This document shows positions 44,436 through 53,049 of a stretch of 64,000 nucleotides of DNA, piece after piece; position 1 is the first letter of the stretch; every line of letters begins with the position of its first letter. The stretch is taken from positions 1-64,000 of the forward strand of contig NZ_JAUSSG010000017.1 in NCBI RefSeq assembly GCF_030812215.1. The letters run 5' to 3'. The stretch comes from Variovorax boronicumulans. GTDB taxonomy: Bacteria; Pseudomonadota; Gammaproteobacteria; Burkholderiales; Burkholderiaceae_C. Made by a program: the position numbers and the translations under genes. The notes under the pieces are model-generated. The model had not been told where the DNA came from. It saw only the letters and a program-made list of their open reading frames with translations, and searched no databases.

Positions 44436-45629
44436 TCAGACGTTCCAGGACGGGAACGGATCGGGCAGGTTCTGCCACCACGAAGGGCCGAAGCGCATTT
44501 CGCTTTCGGTGAGCAGGCAGGCATCCAGCCGCGCACGCAATGCCGCCTCGTCCATGCCGATGCCAATCAGCACCAGTTCCTGCCGCGCATCGCCCGTGGC
44601 GGGGTCCCAGTTGTTGGTGATCAACTCCAGCGCGTCGAGGTCGGTCGGCCAATGCTCGCGCGGCACCGCCGCCCACCAGAAGCCCGCAGCGCCGTAGCGG
44701 CAGGCGCCGCCGGCCTGCGACCACGAACCGGCACGCGTGGGGCGGCTCGCGAGCCAGAAGAATCCCTTGGAGCGCACCACGCCCTCCCACTCGCTTTGCA
44801 CCAGGTCCCAGAAGCGCTTCGGATGAAACGGCAGGCGCGAGCGATAGACAAAGCTGCGAATGCCGTATTCCTCGCTCTCGGGCACATGCTCGCCGCGCAG
44901 CTCGGCGAGCCAGCCCGGCGCCTGCTCCGCCTGCTCGAAATCGAAGAGGCCGGTGTCGAGCACGCGGTCTAGCGCGACGCGGCCGAACTCCGACACCTCG
45001 ATGCGCGCACGCGGATTCAAGCTCCGCAATATCGCCATCAGCCGCTCGCGCTCCTCGGCCGTGACGAGGTCGGTCTTGTTGACCACCAGCACGTCGCAGA
45101 ACTCGATCTGCTCGATCAGGAGATCGACCACCGTGCGCGTGTCTTCGTCGCCGAGCGACTGGCCGCGCTGGCCCAGGCTGTCGGGCGAGCCGTAGTCGCG
45201 CAGGAAGTTGAAGGCATCGACCACCGTCACCATGGTGTCCAGCCGCGCCACGTCGGCCAGGCTCTTGCCGTCCTCGCCCGCGAAGGTGAAGGTCTCGGCC
45301 ACGGGCAGCGGCTCGGAGATGCCGGTGGACTCGATCACCAGCTGGTCGAAGCGGCCCTCCTTCGCGAGGCGGTTCACCTCGATCAGCAGGTCTTCGCGCA
45401 GCGTGCAGCAGATGCAGCCGTTGCTCATCTCCACCAGCTTCTCGTCGGTGCGCGAGAGCTGCGCGCCGCCGTCGCGCACGAGCGCCGCGTCGATGTTGAC
45501 CTCGCTCATGTCGTTGACGATGACCGCCACGCGGCGCCCCTCGCGGTTGTGCAGGATGTGATTGAGCAAGGTGGTCTTGCCGGCGCCTAGGAAGCCGGAC
45601 AGGACGGTGACGGGGAGGCGTGAGGTCAT
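44436..45629 (-). CDS. COG0523 (CobW/ZigA/YeiR-like) GTP-binding metal chaperone
   Basis: A 397-residue GTPase: Walker A (GFLGAGKTTL, 10-19), the metal-binding Cys motif GCICC (CxCC, near 70-74), NKTD (near 175) and a CobW C-terminal domain (SFVYRSRLPFHPKRFW). COG0523 members insert or deliver zinc and other metals and are often under Zur control. The ATG opening MTSRLPVTVLSG is chosen; upstream in-frame codons lie in the promoter region. Confidence 0.92.
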   Translation of the reverse strand: MTSRLPVTVLSGFLGAGKTTLLNHILHNREGRRVAVIVNDMSEVNIDAALVRDGGAQLSRTDEKLVEMSNGCICCTLREDLLIEVNRLAKEGRFDQLVIESTGISEPLPVAETFTFAGEDGKSLADVARLDTMVTVVDAFNFLRDYGSPDSLGQRGQSLGDEDTRTVVDLLIEQIEFCDVLVVNKTDLVTAEERERLMAILRSLNPRARIEVSEFGRVALDRVLDTGLFDFEQAEQAPGWLAELRGEHVPESEEYGIRSFVYRSRLPFHPKRFWDLVQSEWEGVVRSKGFFWLASRPTRAGSWSQAGGACRYGAAGFWWAAVPREHWPTDLDALELITNNWDPATGDARQELVLIGIGMDEAALRARLDACLLTESEMRFGPSWWQNLPDPFPSWNV

Positions 45630-45989
45630 GGGGCGTACGCTATATGTGCAACAGAATTGCATTATATTGACCAATCGCAACAAGGTTGCGATTCAGGCGC
45701 CCCAGGGGCCGAAGACATCGGAAGCCCGGATGGTGTGCCAGTCCTCGGGCAATTCGCCATCGCTGGAAATCACCCCTCCGCCTGCGGTCCGGGTCCGGGG
45801 GAGGATTTCCGCCACACCGGGCACCCCGTTTCGCGCGGGGACTGCCGCCGGGAAACGCACCGCCTCCTACAAACAAGGGAGGCAAGACGTCCGCTTTTCG
45901 TGACAATGTGCAACTCAAAAGCCTGTCACACAAGCACAACAGAATCAGGGACGGCAAGCGATCGAGCCATCCGTTGCGAGGAGAGTTTC
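45630..45989. other. 360-base non-coding interval between two divergent genes
   Basis: Between the COG0523 gene and the protease gene no convincing gene is seen. It holds the COG0523 promoter region (below), a G+C-rich stretch without start signals, and a small stem gcctcc/ggaggc (45862-45883). A good GAGGAG site immediately precedes the protease start. Confidence 0.6.
45647..45693 (-). promoter_or_regulatory. COG0523 gene promoter with two inverted repeats
   Basis: On the minus strand a perfect -10 TATAAT lies at 45666-45661. An inverted repeat tgcaa-cagaa-ttgca (45647-45661) covers the transcription start, and a perfect 9-base inverted repeat aatcgcaac-aag-gttgcgatt (45673-45693) covers the -35 region, whose hexamer is weak. 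The two dyads differ from the 30755 palindrome, so a different metal regulator may bind here. Confidence 0.5.
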
Positions 45990-48107
45990 ATGACTTCCAA
46001 CGACGAGCGCAAACTGCATCCGCGCCTGCGCCTCCTGAAGAACCGCAGCGATCCGGTCAATGCGACCGGCGCCCTGTTCTCCGCCCGCATTGCCAGCGGG
46101 ATGGTCCTGGATGCGTCGTCCCTCGGCACCGACGCCATGCGAACGCTGCAGGCCTGCGAGAGCTTTGCATGCGGCGAATCGGCGGGCGACACCGTTCCCG
46201 TGCGAGCGCGCCCGCCACGGCGTCCGAAGCTCACCGAGACCGGGCTCGCGAGCGAAGCCTATGTCAACGTGTTCGTCGAGACGGTCAATGCGGAGCCCGG
46301 CACGCCCAATGCGGCCGACACCGTCGCGGGTGCGATCGAAGAGATCGTGCGGCATGCGGTGCTGCCTGCCGAGGTCTCGCGGCAGGTGCTCCCGCGGCGC
46401 AACTTCATCTCGGCCACCGTCCCGGTGGAGTCGCTGCCGGCCATCTCGGCCATTCCGGGTGTCACGTTCGTGCATTCGGCCGAATCGCTGAGCTTCTCGC
46501 TTCCGCTGGCCGTGGCTGCCAAGGGCGCCAGGCCCACGCCGCGAACCGTCCAGGTGGCCGGCAAGCGCCAGACCGGCGAAGGGGTGCTGATCGGCATCAT
46601 CGATGTGCAGGGTTTCGACTTCGCCCATCCCGATTTCCTGGACGACGACGGCAACACGCGCTTCGTGGCGATCTGGGACCAGGGCGGCGACTTCCGCGCC
46701 CCACCCCACCCCTACCGGTACGGCGCGGAGTTCACCGAGCAGAGGCTGCGTGCCGCCGTGGCCGCAGGGCGTTCCGGAGGAATTCCCGCGGTCGATCTGG
46801 AGCGCCAGTCGCAGCGGATGCCGGGGTCGCACGGCACGCACGTCGCCAGCATCGCGGCGGGACGCCACGGCGTCTGCCCCGGCGCGAAGATCGCCGGCGT
46901 ATCGATCTCCCTGCCGATGCCAGCGGACGAGCGCGAGGAAAGGCGCTGGACCTTCAGCGACTCTTCCCGCATCGTCGACGCCATCGAATACCTCTATGCG
47001 CAGGGCACGCGGCTCGGCCTGCCGGTGTCCATCAACATCAGCCTGGGCACCAACGGCGGCCCGCACGACGGCTCCAACGGGCCGTGCCGCTGGGTCGATT
47101 CGTCGCTGAGCACGCCGGGGCGCGCGATCAGCATCGCCGCCGGAAATGCGGGCCAGGAGGCCGGGGCGACGCCCGACGACCTGGGGTGGGTCATGGGGCG
47201 CATCCACACCATGGGCCAGGTGAAGTCGCGCGGCCTGAGCACGGACCTCGAGTGGGTCGTGGTGGGCGACGGCATCGCCGACGTCTCCGAAAACGAGCTG
47301 GAGATCTGGTACAGCCCGCAAGACCGCTTCACCATCGCCGTACAGCCGCCGGGCGCCACGACGTGGATCACGGCCGGCCCGCGGCAGTTCGTCGAGAACA
47401 AGCGCCTGGAGAACGGGACTGTCCTGTCGATCTACAACGAGCTGTACCACCCGGTCAACGGCGACAACTACATCGCCCTGTACCTGTCTCCCAACCTGAA
47501 TCCCGACACGTTCGCGCCGGTGGCGCCCGGCGTCTGGAAGATCCGGCTGCACGGCGACGAGATCCGCTCGGGCCACTTCCACGCCTGGATCGAGCGGGAC
47601 GATCCGATGGAGCTGGACCGCCGAGAAAACCTGCGCGCCTTCCGCTTTCCCTCGTTCTTCTCCAGGACGAGCAACGTCGACTCGCACTCGATCGGCTCGC
47701 TCGCCTGCGCGCATCGCGTGCTGGGGGTGGCGAATGTCGACGCGGCGGCGGGGCGCATCAACGTTTCCAGCAGCCAGGGGCCGACCCGCGAGGGCCGCAG
47801 CAAGCCGGACATCGCGGCGCCGGGCACCGACATCGTGGCGGCCAATGGGTTCGGCGACGACGAGCTCTGGGTCCGCATGACGGGCACCAGCATGGCGAGC
47901 CCCTACGTCTGCGGCGTGGTGGGGCTGATGCTCGCCGCCAAGCCGACGCTGAACGCCTCGCAATGCCAGGGCATCCTCAAGCGCACGGCCAAGCCCCTGC
48001 CTTCGCACGGCTACGAATGGCGCAACGATGCGGGATTCGGGGTGATCGACGCCGAGGCCGCCATCCTCGAAGCGCTGGTGTTCGACCAACGAGACGAACG
48101 CAGGTGA
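45990..48107 (+). CDS. Leaderless subtilisin-family (S8) serine protease
   Basis: A 705-residue S8 peptidase. The triad is Asp205 (GIIDVQGFDFAHPDF), His281 (GSHGTHVAS) and Ser634 (GTSMASP), all with normal surroundings. Residues ~125-165 (FISATVPVESLPAISAIPG) look like an I9-type propeptide. There is no signal peptide or membrane helix, so it is probably cytosolic or released only on lysis. Between His281 and Ser634 lies a large beta-rich insert (~370-560), as in C5a-peptidase-like subtilases. It starts after GAGGAG and is followed 15 bases later by an MBL gene, suggesting a joint function. Confidence 0.88.
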   Translation: MTSNDERKLHPRLRLLKNRSDPVNATGALFSARIASGMVLDASSLGTDAMRTLQACESFACGESAGDTVPVRARPPRRPKLTETGLASEAYVNVFVETVNAEPGTPNAADTVAGAIEEIVRHAVLPAEVSRQVLPRRNFISATVPVESLPAISAIPGVTFVHSAESLSFSLPLAVAAKGARPTPRTVQVAGKRQTGEGVLIGIIDVQGFDFAHPDFLDDDGNTRFVAIWDQGGDFRAPPHPYRYGAEFTEQRLRAAVAAGRSGGIPAVDLERQSQRMPGSHGTHVASIAAGRHGVCPGAKIAGVSISLPMPADEREERRWTFSDSSRIVDAIEYLYAQGTRLGLPVSINISLGTNGGPHDGSNGPCRWVDSSLSTPGRAISIAAGNAGQEAGATPDDLGWVMGRIHTMGQVKSRGLSTDLEWVVVGDGIADVSENELEIWYSPQDRFTIAVQPPGATTWITAGPRQFVENKRLENGTVLSIYNELYHPVNGDNYIALYLSPNLNPDTFAPVAPGVWKIRLHGDEIRSGHFHAWIERDDPMELDRRENLRAFRFPSFFSRTSNVDSHSIGSLACAHRVLGVANVDAAAGRINVSSSQGPTREGRSKPDIAAPGTDIVAANGFGDDELWVRMTGTSMASPYVCGVVGLMLAAKPTLNASQCQGILKRTAKPLPSHGYEWRNDAGFGVIDAEAAILEALVFDQRDERR

Positions 48108-48122
48108 AGGGAGGAACACGCC

Positions 48123-49442
48123 ATGAAGATCCATGTTTTCCAGTCCGAGCAGGGTGACTGCCTCATGGTCGAGGACGCGGCCGAAGCGCACCGCATCCTG
48201 TGCGACGGCGGCACGCCGACGGCCATGCGCAGGAACATCGCCACCGAACTCGGCACGTGGCGGGAGGCGGGCAAGGCGATCGACCTCGCCTACATCTCGC
48301 ACATCGACAGCGACCACATCGGGGGTATCGCCGTCCTGCTGGACCTGATGATGCAGTGGAAGGTGTTCGACTTCCACCAAGAGGCGGGCGACCCGTCGTC
48401 CGAGCCGCAGTTGCCCCGGACGCCCGAGATTCATCGCATCTGGCACAACGCGTTCCGGGACCTGATCACGGACAACGTCGGCGACATCGAGGAACTGCTG
48501 GCCGCCAGCGCCCCCATGCTGCAGGCCAGCCAGGTGCCGGACCTGGTGCACCTGGGCCACGAGTACGCGCAGATCGCGACCTCGGTGAAAGAAGCGCTCA
48601 CGGTGTCGCGCCTCATCAAGCCGGAGCGGCTGGACATTGCGCTCAACGCCCTGGAAGCCACGCCGGATCATTCGGGCAAGCTGCTGATGGCGCGCCCGGA
48701 CCAGGCGGCCGAGACCATCGGAGGACTGACGGTCAGCATCCTGTGCCCGACGCCCAAGGAGCTCAGGGCCTTGCGAAAAGGCTGGGACCACTGGCTGCGC
48801 GACAAGAAGAACCGCCAGACCGCCCGCGAGGTCCGCGACCTCTACGCCGGCCAGCTCGAGGCCAGCGCCGGGGCCCATGGCCTCAACCCGATCGACCTGC
48901 ACGAATGGGAGGGCGTCGCGGCCTACAAGAACGTGACGGCGCCCAACGTGGCCTCCACCGTGCTGCTCGTGGAGGAGGACGAAAAGACGCTGCTGCTGAC
49001 CGGCGACAACCACCCCGACATGATTCTTGCGGGCCTGAAGAGCGGCGGCCATCTGGGCGAAAGCGGCGGCATCCACCTCACGGTGCTGAAGTATCCGCAC
49101 CATGGGTCCGAGCACAACGTCTCTTCCGATTTCACCCGCAAGGTATCGGCCGACCACTACATCTTCTGCGGCGACGGCTCCAACACGAACCCGGAGATCG
49201 AAGTCCTGGAAGAGATGCTCGCGGCGCGGGTCGATCCCGCGGGCAAGCGGGCGGTGGCCCCCGAAGCCGCGGGGCGTTCGTTCAAGTTCTGGTTCAGCAC
49301 GTCACCGGCCCTGCAGACGCCCAGCGCCAAGCGGGACCACATGAAAGCCGTCGAAAAATGGGCCCAACGCAAGGCCGCCCAGCATGCAGGCGTGTTCAGC
49401 TTCGAGTTCAGCGACACCCCCTGCATGACCATCGCGCCCTAG
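48123..49442 (+). CDS. ComEC-like MBL-fold hydrolase paired with the S8 protease
   Basis: A 439-residue metallo-beta-lactamase-fold protein. The opening VFQSEQGDCLMV and the later YPHHGSEHN (near 324-331) and LLTGDNH are those of the soluble ComEC/Rec2-like MBL group. The first metal motif is HIDSDH (60-65), with Asp in place of the second His of HxHxDH. There is an insert at about 85-230 and no signal peptide. ComEC-like MBL proteins act on nucleic acids or nucleotides, which fits a conflict-system role; here that is inference. Confidence 0.83.
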   Translation: MKIHVFQSEQGDCLMVEDAAEAHRILCDGGTPTAMRRNIATELGTWREAGKAIDLAYISHIDSDHIGGIAVLLDLMMQWKVFDFHQEAGDPSSEPQLPRTPEIHRIWHNAFRDLITDNVGDIEELLAASAPMLQASQVPDLVHLGHEYAQIATSVKEALTVSRLIKPERLDIALNALEATPDHSGKLLMARPDQAAETIGGLTVSILCPTPKELRALRKGWDHWLRDKKNRQTAREVRDLYAGQLEASAGAHGLNPIDLHEWEGVAAYKNVTAPNVASTVLLVEEDEKTLLLTGDNHPDMILAGLKSGGHLGESGGIHLTVLKYPHHGSEHNVSSDFTRKVSADHYIFCGDGSNTNPEIEVLEEMLAARVDPAGKRAVAPEAAGRSFKFWFSTSPALQTPSAKRDHMKAVEKWAQRKAAQHAGVFSFEFSDTPCMTIAP

Positions 49443-49466
49443 CGCGCATGCCAAGGTGCCGGCGCT

Positions 49467-50366
49467 CTACATCTCGAAGGCCTTCACCTGCCTTCCGTCG
49501 ATGTCGGTGAAGCCGTACGCCTTCGCCAGATCGGCCACGCGCAGCACCTCCCCGGTTCTCGCCATCACCTGCGGGTCGCCCGCCAGCGCCGCCACCGCAC
49601 GCCCCAGGTAGCGCGGCGACTCGGTGCTCGCAAGCGCCGGCCGCTCCCGCCAGTGCGCCTCGTCGGTCTTGTGGCCGGCCAGCACGAATTCGGTGCGCAT
49701 CCAGCCCGGCGACACGGCGACCGATGCCACGCCATGCGGCTTGAGCTCCTCGGCCATGCCGAAGGCCAGCCGCGTCATCGAGGCTTTTGCCAGGTCGTAG
49801 AAGAGATTGCCCTTCATGTAGCGGCCGCGGTCCCAGAAGGTGGTGGTCACGATCAGTCCGTGCTTCTGGCGCACCATCAACGGCGCGGCCGAGCGGCTGG
49901 CCACGAGGTGGTTGCGCACGCCGCGGTCGAACATCGAATCCCAGTTCGCGAGCGGGTGTTCCCAGAAAGGCGCATCGAACACGCCGGTGAAGGTCTCGTG
50001 GCCACCCCATGCGTTGTTCACGAGCAGGTCGATGCGGCCGGCCTCGCGCTCGACCTGCGCGAAGAGCGCCTTCACATCGTCTTCATGGGTGTGGTCGCAG
50101 CGCACGGCGATGCCGCGTCCGCCCATGCGCGTGACCTCGTCGGCGGTGTCGTCGATGCTGCCGGGAACGGCCGGCAAGTCCGACAACGCCAGCAACTGGC
50201 CGTAGGTGTCCGCGGGTTGCGCGCGCGTGCTGCGGCCGGTGACGTACACCGTGGCGCCGGCCGCGCCCAGCTCCATCGCGATGCCGCGCCCCGCGCCGCG
50301 GCTGGCGCCCGTGACCACCGCGATGCAGTCCTTCAGCGGGCGGTTCGTGTTCTCGTTCTGCGTCAT
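49467..50366 (-). CDS. SDR-family oxidoreductase (DHRS1-like)
   Basis: A 299-residue short-chain dehydrogenase with TGASRGAGRG (19-28), NNAWGG, and an active-site block (FYDLAKASM) that has Tyr/Lys in the correct YxxxK spacing. The long insert around GHETFTGVFDAPFWE resembles the DHRS1 group. The substrate is unknown. Its neighbour upstream is an AraC regulator on the same strand, 42 bases away. Confidence 0.87.
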   Translation of the reverse strand: MTQNENTNRPLKDCIAVVTGASRGAGRGIAMELGAAGATVYVTGRSTRAQPADTYGQLLALSDLPAVPGSIDDTADEVTRMGGRGIAVRCDHTHEDDVKALFAQVEREAGRIDLLVNNAWGGHETFTGVFDAPFWEHPLANWDSMFDRGVRNHLVASRSAAPLMVRQKHGLIVTTTFWDRGRYMKGNLFYDLAKASMTRLAFGMAEELKPHGVASVAVSPGWMRTEFVLAGHKTDEAHWRERPALASTESPRYLGRAVAALAGDPQVMARTGEVLRVADLAKAYGFTDIDGRQVKAFEM

Positions 50367-50408
50367 CCAGTGCTCCTTGGTTCGAACGCCGACGAAGATA
50401 GTGCGCCC

Positions 50409-51278
50409 TCAGCCAGGCGTCTTGGAAGAACCCGAAATCGCGTGCCCCATGAACTCGGTCGGCGTGACGCCGCAGAGCGCGCGGAATTCGTTGACCAGGT
50501 GCGACTGGTCGTAGAAACCGCTCTCGACCGCGACGTCGGCCCAGGCGGGCGCGGACTGCAGCCGCAGCGCGCGCAAGCAGTCGTGCAGCCGCGCGAGCCG
50601 CGCCCAGGCACGCGGCGACAGCCCGACGTGCGCATGAAAGAGCTGCTGCAGCCGCCGCTCGCCGACACCGACGGCCGCAGCCACATCGCGCAGAGGTTTC
50701 CGGCCGCCCGATTCGGCGATGAGGCGGGCCGCGCGCGTCGCGGCGGCGTGAACGGCACCGCCGCCATCGCGCAGCCGGCGCTCGAGCGCGGACTGGAGCA
50801 ATGTCGCCCGCGCGGCATCGTCGGGTGCCTCGGCCATGCGCGCCAGCAGTTCGGCCGCACCGCCCTGCCAGAGTTCGTCCAGGTGAATGGCCCGGCCCGC
50901 AATCTCGCCGGCCGGCAGGCCCAGCAGCACGGCCGCCGCGCCGGGCCGCAGCGTGACGGAGATGCCCTCCACGGTGTCGCGCATGCGCACCACGACCGGC
51001 GCGGCAGCGGCGCCGATCGCCTCCACCGGCAGCCCGGCCCCATCGCCCGCGGAAGGCGCATTGCCGAGGTTGAAGACCAGGCGCACCGCGCCATCGGGCA
51101 GCACGCGTTCATGCACCTCGTGCCCCGCGGCGAAGGTCTCGCGGTACAGCAGGATGTGGGAGACATGCGCCTGCAACGCCGCGCGCACCGGCATCGCGCG
51201 CAGCGTTCCGGCGGGCACACCCGATTCCGGCCCGTGCAGCGGGTCGTCGTCCAGTCGAAGGAAGAGGCGTTCGCCCAT
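50409..51278 (-). CDS. AraC-family transcription regulator
   Basis: A 289-residue regulator with a DUF6597-like N-terminal domain (LFNLG... RPGAAAVLLGLPAGEIAG) and C-terminal AraC HTH (about 185-280, GVGERRLQQLFHAHVGLSPR; VAVESGFYDQSHLVNEFRA). The start at 51278 opens MGERLFLRLDDD. The short spacing to the SDR gene suggests it controls that gene or is co-transcribed with it. Confidence 0.87.
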   Translation of the reverse strand: MGERLFLRLDDDPLHGPESGVPAGTLRAMPVRAALQAHVSHILLYRETFAAGHEVHERVLPDGAVRLVFNLGNAPSAGDGAGLPVEAIGAAAAPVVVRMRDTVEGISVTLRPGAAAVLLGLPAGEIAGRAIHLDELWQGGAAELLARMAEAPDDAARATLLQSALERRLRDGGGAVHAAATRAARLIAESGGRKPLRDVAAAVGVGERRLQQLFHAHVGLSPRAWARLARLHDCLRALRLQSAPAWADVAVESGFYDQSHLVNEFRALCGVTPTEFMGHAISGSSKTPG

Positions 51279-51346
51279 CGGCCGATTGTGTTGAAAAACC
51301 CGGCCGGGCGCGAGTCGGCCGCGCTGGCGGAAAATCGTCCGCTCGC

Positions 51347-52006
51347 ATGTCTTCCGCCACCGCCCTCCCCGTTCTCTATTCGTTCCGCCGCTGCCCCTAT
51401 GCAATGCGCGCCCGGCTTGCGTTGATCGCGAGCGGCACGCGCTGCGAGCTGCGCGAGGTCGTGCTGCGCGACAAGCCCGCCGAGATGCTGGCCGCATCGC
51501 CCAAGGGCACGGTGCCCGTGCTGGCGATGGCCGACGGCACGGTGATCGAGCAGAGCCTGGACATCATGCGGTGGGCCCTGCGGCGCAACGATCCGCAGCG
51601 CTGGCTGCAACCCGAAGCCGGCACGCTCGACGAACTGCTCGCGCTGGTGGCCACCTGCGATGGCGACTTCAAGCCGCAGCTCGACCGCTACAAGTACCCC
51701 AGCCGATTCGACGACGCGGAACATGCGGCGCGCGAGCGCGGTGCAGCGTTCCTGCGCGATCTCGAAGCCCGGCTCTCGGTGTCACCTCATCTGGCCGGCG
51801 CGCACGCGACTTTGGCCGATGCCGCCCTCATGCCCTTCGTGCGCCAGTTCGCGATGGTCGATGCCGCATGGTTCGATGCGCAGCCCTGGCCGCGCCTGCA
51901 CGCCTGGCTGTCCGCGTGGACCGCCTCGGATCTGTTCGCCCGCGCCATGTTCAAGTACGCGCCGTGGAAGGCGGGGGAACGGGGCATCGACTTTCCCGCG
52001 CCCTAG
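51347..52006 (+). CDS. Glutathione S-transferase family protein
   Basis: A 219-residue GST. The thioredoxin-like N-terminus has LYSFRRCPYAMRARLAL with the Cys/Ser-type active site near residue 17, and a glutathione-contact block (KGTVPVLAM... IEQSLDIMRW). The all-helical C-terminal domain follows from about 90. It is convergent with the LysR gene, overlapping by 4 bases. Confidence 0.92.
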   Translation: MSSATALPVLYSFRRCPYAMRARLALIASGTRCELREVVLRDKPAEMLAASPKGTVPVLAMADGTVIEQSLDIMRWALRRNDPQRWLQPEAGTLDELLALVATCDGDFKPQLDRYKYPSRFDDAEHAARERGAAFLRDLEARLSVSPHLAGAHATLADAALMPFVRQFAMVDAAWFDAQPWPRLHAWLSAWTASDLFARAMFKYAPWKAGERGIDFPAP

Positions 52007-52905
52007 ACGCCCATCGCAGCCGCCGAAGCGCGCTGGATGCATTCGATGAAATGCTGCGCCGCCGGCGTCGACCGCTGCCCTCGCCGCCGCACCACGCACA
52101 CGTTCAGCGTGGGGAGCGTTTCCACCACGTCGATGCGCCGGATGCCGTGCCGCTTGAACGTCAGCTTGACCAGCGGCTCGACGAAGAGGCCGATCAGGTC
52201 CATGTGACCCACGAGCCCGAGCGCCACCGTGACCGACTGCCCCTGGATGATGCGGGCCGGCGGCGGCAGGCCCAACGGCGTGAAGAGCGGCGAGACAGCC
52301 TCGCGCCCGCGGTGGTCGTCGCCCGGGAGGATCCATTCGCCGGCGTACAGGTCGTGCAGCGACCGCGCATCCCGCAGCGGGTGGCGCTCGCGCAGGCCCA
52401 CCACCAGCCGCACCGGGAACAGCTCCAGCGCCTCGAACTGCGCATCGAGCGTGCCGGGCACCACGTGGGCCACCGCGAAATCGAGAAACCCGTCGCGCAG
52501 CCGCGCGAGCATCCAGGGCAGCACCGCCTCGCTGAACTGCACATCGACCGCGGGCAGGCGCATGTGGAAATCCTTGAAGGCCGCGGGCAGCACGGTGAGC
52601 GCGAACGAGGCGCTCACCGCCATCGACACCGAGCCGGTCGCGCCGTCGCGAATCTGCGCGATCTCGTCGCGGGCGCGCGCCATGTCGGCCAGCAGCAGCC
52701 GCGCGCGCGGCGCGAAGGCCTTGCCGAACTCGGTGAGGCGCACGCCCTTGACGCTGCGCTCCACCAGTGGCGCGCCCACCTCGCGCTCGAGCTCGCGCAC
52801 GATCTTGGTCACTGCCGGCTGCGAAAGCCCCAGGACGCGCGCGGCGGCGCGGATGCTCATCTGCTCGACCACCGCCACGAAGGCGTGCAACTGATTGGGC
52901 TTCAT
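52003..52905 (-). CDS. LysR-family transcription regulator
   Basis: A 300-residue LysR-type regulator with the N-terminal HTH (QLHAFVAVVEQMSIRAAARVLGLSQPAVTKIVRELE) and a periplasmic-binding-like co-inducer domain from about 90. It is divergent from the symporter gene by 144 bases and probably regulates the symporter/DUF2817 unit. Confidence 0.92.
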   Translation of the reverse strand: MKPNQLHAFVAVVEQMSIRAAARVLGLSQPAVTKIVRELEREVGAPLVERSVKGVRLTEFGKAFAPRARLLLADMARARDEIAQIRDGATGSVSMAVSASFALTVLPAAFKDFHMRLPAVDVQFSEAVLPWMLARLRDGFLDFAVAHVVPGTLDAQFEALELFPVRLVVGLRERHPLRDARSLHDLYAGEWILPGDDHRGREAVSPLFTPLGLPPPARIIQGQSVTVALGLVGHMDLIGLFVEPLVKLTFKRHGIRRIDVVETLPTLNVCVVRRRGQRSTPAAQHFIECIQRASAAAMGV

Positions 52906-53049
52906 CGCTCAAGGCACCGGGTTATGACAACCAAAAGTTATCGTTATCGCCCAATTATTGTCTTTTCATGACAGCACCAAGTCTCTAGCATCCGCCGCGG
53001 TCGAACGACCTTCCAACCAGATCACACACCAAAGCACAACTGGAGAGAC
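52906..53049. promoter_or_regulatory. LysR/symporter divergent control region
   Basis: The gap contains three GTTAT copies in direct repeat (52921, 52937, 52943) and A+T-rich DNA to about 52985. This fits a LysR-type operator-promoter region, although no clear T-N11-A dyad is assigned. Confidence 0.4.

Noticed and set aside
45945..49157. 1070-codon open frame antisense to the protease/MBL pair
   Set aside because: Both sense-strand genes have full catalytic motifs; the antisense product shows none.
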